From Phycisphaerae bacterium (lineage in GTDB: Bacteria > Planctomycetota > Phycisphaerae > Phycisphaerales > SM1A02): a DNA stretch of 6,735 nucleotides. The stretch covers positions 1-6,735 of the forward strand of contig JAUIHC010000166.1 of assembly GCA_030432455.1 (NCBI GenBank). The letters run 5' to 3'. Made by a program: the position numbers and the translations under genes. Positions 5,300 through 6,735 of this stretch are shown in pieces (position 1 is the first letter of the stretch; each line of letters begins with the position of its first letter). The notes under the pieces are model-generated. The model made no database searches, was not told the origin of the DNA, and saw nothing but the letters and a program-made list of their open reading frames with translations.

Positions 5300-5323
5300 G
5301 CCGATCGCACGTCCGATCGCGGC
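5300..5323. repeat. Hairpin between the TPR gene and yebC
   Basis: GCCGATCG (5300-5307) pairs with CGAT-cg-CGGC (5314-5323) around CACGTC: an 8-bp stem with a 2-nt bulge, 40 bp upstream of the yebC start. It could be a leader structure of the yebC mRNA or a hairpin behind the TPR gene, but there is no T-run on the leftward strand. The remainder of 5261-5386 shows only a weak leftward -10-like GACAAT and no clear promoter. Confidence 0.3.
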
Positions 5324-5386
5324 GACGACGCATCATTGTCGGCGATCGGCGTCGGGCGTGCACGACGGATCACCCTCGGGCCATGC

Positions 5387-6735
5387 TCAGGCGTCGAGCC
5401 GCGGCCCGGTGCCGGGGACCTCGAAGGGCGGACGACCCCGACGGATCGCCTCGAGCCGGGCCGCAGCCAGATCGCTCCATCGGCCCTCGAGCAGGCGGTC
5501 GATGGCCTCGGAGGGCACCATCTCCGCCCCCCAGACCTCCAGTTGATACTCGCGGATCCCAGCCAGCCGACGACGACGATCGGCATCCGACACGGGGGCC
5601 GCCAGCCGTCGCCAGATGTCCTCCGCGACGGCGCGATCACCGGCCGCCCAACTCGCATCCGCCAGATGCAGGAGCACCTCCCCGCTGGGCGTCCGCCCTT
5701 CCCCGATGCGGATCGAGATCGAGCGGCGGATCAGCGACACCGCCGACTCCGGATCGGCGGGATCGTGCCGCCCCTGCTGAAAACGGAGCCAGCCCATCGA
5801 GTCGAGCGTGCTCGCACTGTCCGGATCGAGGTCCCGCGACCGCTCGATGAGCGGCGCCGCCTCGGCCGAACGGCCTGCCTCGAGCAGGGCGTATCCGAGG
5901 TTGTTCAGCAGCACCGGGTCGTCGGGACGGGCATCGACCGCCCGCTCCATGAGCGCGATCGCCAGCGCCTCACGCCCCAGCATCGTGGCATCGGAGGCGA
6001 TCGCGGCGAGCCGTCGAAGATCGTCCTCGCCGCCGTCCGGCCACGCGACGGTCGGATCCCACCCGATCGCGGACGCCCGATCGATCCGAGCAAGCAGCGT
6101 CTCGGCGTCGATGCCGGCGAGCACCGCGATCGCGGTCGCGGTCCGCAGCAGTCCTCCGGTGTCCGAGGTCGCCGGTGCGACCGACAGACCGAGCGACGCC
6201 ACCAGATCGGCGGCCGCGACGTCCCGCGCGGCCAGCTGGGCGGCTCGATCCCGCCACGCCGGATCCAGCCTCGTCCAGGCCGGGGCCGGTGACGCGGCGG
6301 CGAGCCGCTCGACCGCGTCGTCGCGGTCGAGGGTGGTCGCGAGCGCGATCGCGGTATCCACATCGATCGGACCGGCACCGACCTCCCCGGCGATGCGGGC
6401 CACCACGCCCGCCCCACCGCGGTCAGGCATCGCCGCCGCCACCGAGGCGAGTCGTCGTCGCAGCCGGGGCGTCAGAATCGAGAGGTCGAGCCCCTCGACG
6501 GTCGAGAGCGCCTCGTTCCGACTCGTCGCATCGTCGACGTCGAGGAGCAGTGCGAGCCGCTGGATGTCCCGAGCCGGGCCATCCGGCCGCCCATCCAGCC
6601 GTTGGAGTGTGATCCGCCGGGCCTCCGCGGCCGACTCGGGGATCTCCGAGAGCGCGAGTTCCAATCGCCGCCGAGGGTGTCCGCTGATCGTCGATGCCGC
6701 CATCGGACGGAGCTCGATCGCGATCGCCCGCGGTC
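5387..6735 (-). CDS. TPR-repeat protein, C-terminal part (5' end outside window)
   Basis: The frame is open to the right edge: ten sense codons (PRAIAIELRP) precede the ATG at 6703, so that Met is internal or uncertain and the gene is treated as truncated. There are 448 visible residues. Numbering from the Met, a partial helical repeat lies at about 228-260. Three TPR-like units follow: 262-293 (LLNNLGYALLEAGRSAEAAP), 297-333 (LDSMGWLRFQQGRHDPADPE, with a short insertion after the Gly-Arg turn), and 342-368 (LLHLADASWAAGDRAVAEDI). The first 220 residues are Ala/Arg/Leu/Asp-rich helical sequence, probably degenerate repeats. TPR arrays mediate protein-protein contacts. The NNLGYALLE...LDSMGW...LHLADASWAAG pattern is seen in the C-termini of many envelope-associated bacterial TPR proteins, but any signal peptide is out of view. 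yebC follows 126 bp downstream; a link between them is not indicated. Confidence 0.82.
   Translation of the reverse strand, partial: PRAIAIELRPMAASTISGHPRRRLELALSEIPESAAEARRITLQRLDGRPDGPARDIQRLALLLDVDDATSRNEALSTVEGLDLSILTPRLRRRLASVAAAMPDRGGAGVVARIAGEVGAGPIDVDTAIALATTLDRDDAVERLAAASPAPAWTRLDPAWRDRAAQLAARDVAAADLVASLGLSVAPATSDTGGLLRTATAIAVLAGIDAETLLARIDRASAIGWDPTVAWPDGGEDDLRRLAAIASDATMLGREALAIALMERAVDARPDDPVLLNNLGYALLEAGRSAEAAPLIERSRDLDPDSASTLDSMGWLRFQQGRHDPADPESAVSLIRRSISIRIGEGRTPSGEVLLHLADASWAAGDRAVAEDIWRRLAAPVSDADRRRRLAGIREYQLEVWGAEMVPSEAIDRLLEGRWSDLAAARLEAIRRGRPPFEVPGTGPRLDA

Noticed and set aside
4283..6292. A 669-codon open frame on the + strand antisense to yebC and the TPR gene
   Set aside because: It runs through a strongly conserved yebC gene, an intergenic polypyrimidine tract and a second gene without resembling any protein. 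Long antisense frames are expected in GC-rich genes.
5955..6727. Repeated GCGATCGC octamer (1041-1048, 5955-5962, 5997-6004, 6126-6133, 6345-6352, 6720-6727), like the cyanobacterial HIP1 element
   Set aside because: All six copies fall in coding sequence and encode Ala-Ile-Ala with GCG/GCC and ATC codons, five of them in the Ala-rich TPR gene. Codon preference explains them without a dedicated repeat.

Overview
This is a high-GC bacterial window with almost uniformly G/C-ending codons. Two proteins carry lipoprotein signal peptides, and there are a DUF1573 protein, a YebC-family protein and two multi-pass membrane proteins. The combination suggests a diderm bacterium. The YebC sequence (WSNCSRAIIVAAR near residue 25) and the DUF1573 lipoprotein recall Planctomycetota, perhaps Phycisphaerae. 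That placement is from memory of family sequences, not a search.

Layout, left to right. At 1-137 (-) is the N-terminus of an unidentified exported or membrane-anchored protein that runs off the left edge. After a divergent gap of 213 bp with a strong hairpin, 351-1355 (+) is a TauE/SafE-type anion permease. Its 3' end overlaps, tail to tail by 124 bp, the 3' end of a DUF1573 lipoprotein gene at 1232-2443 (-). The 513-bp gap at 2444-2956 holds a clear rho-independent terminator on the + strand that serves no visible + strand gene, preceded by paired segments; it may be a small RNA gene. Next come a VTT/DedA-like membrane protein (2957-3763, -) and, 32 bp upstream of it, a small unidentified lipoprotein (3796-4293, -), probably one operon. 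A 229-bp gap carries a polypyrimidine tract and an imperfect palindrome. Then yebC (4523-5260, -), a 126-bp gap, and the C-terminal part of a TPR protein (5387 to beyond the right edge, -).

Most of the window is ordinary chromosomal housekeeping and envelope content: five of the seven genes lie in one leftward array and the other two diverge at the left. I see no mobile element, tRNA, rRNA, CRISPR array or defence system. The items most worth a second look are the orphan + strand terminator with its structured upstream region, the permease C-terminal tail that appears to come from read-through into the neighbouring gene, and the non-coding elements between yebC and the lipoprotein gene.
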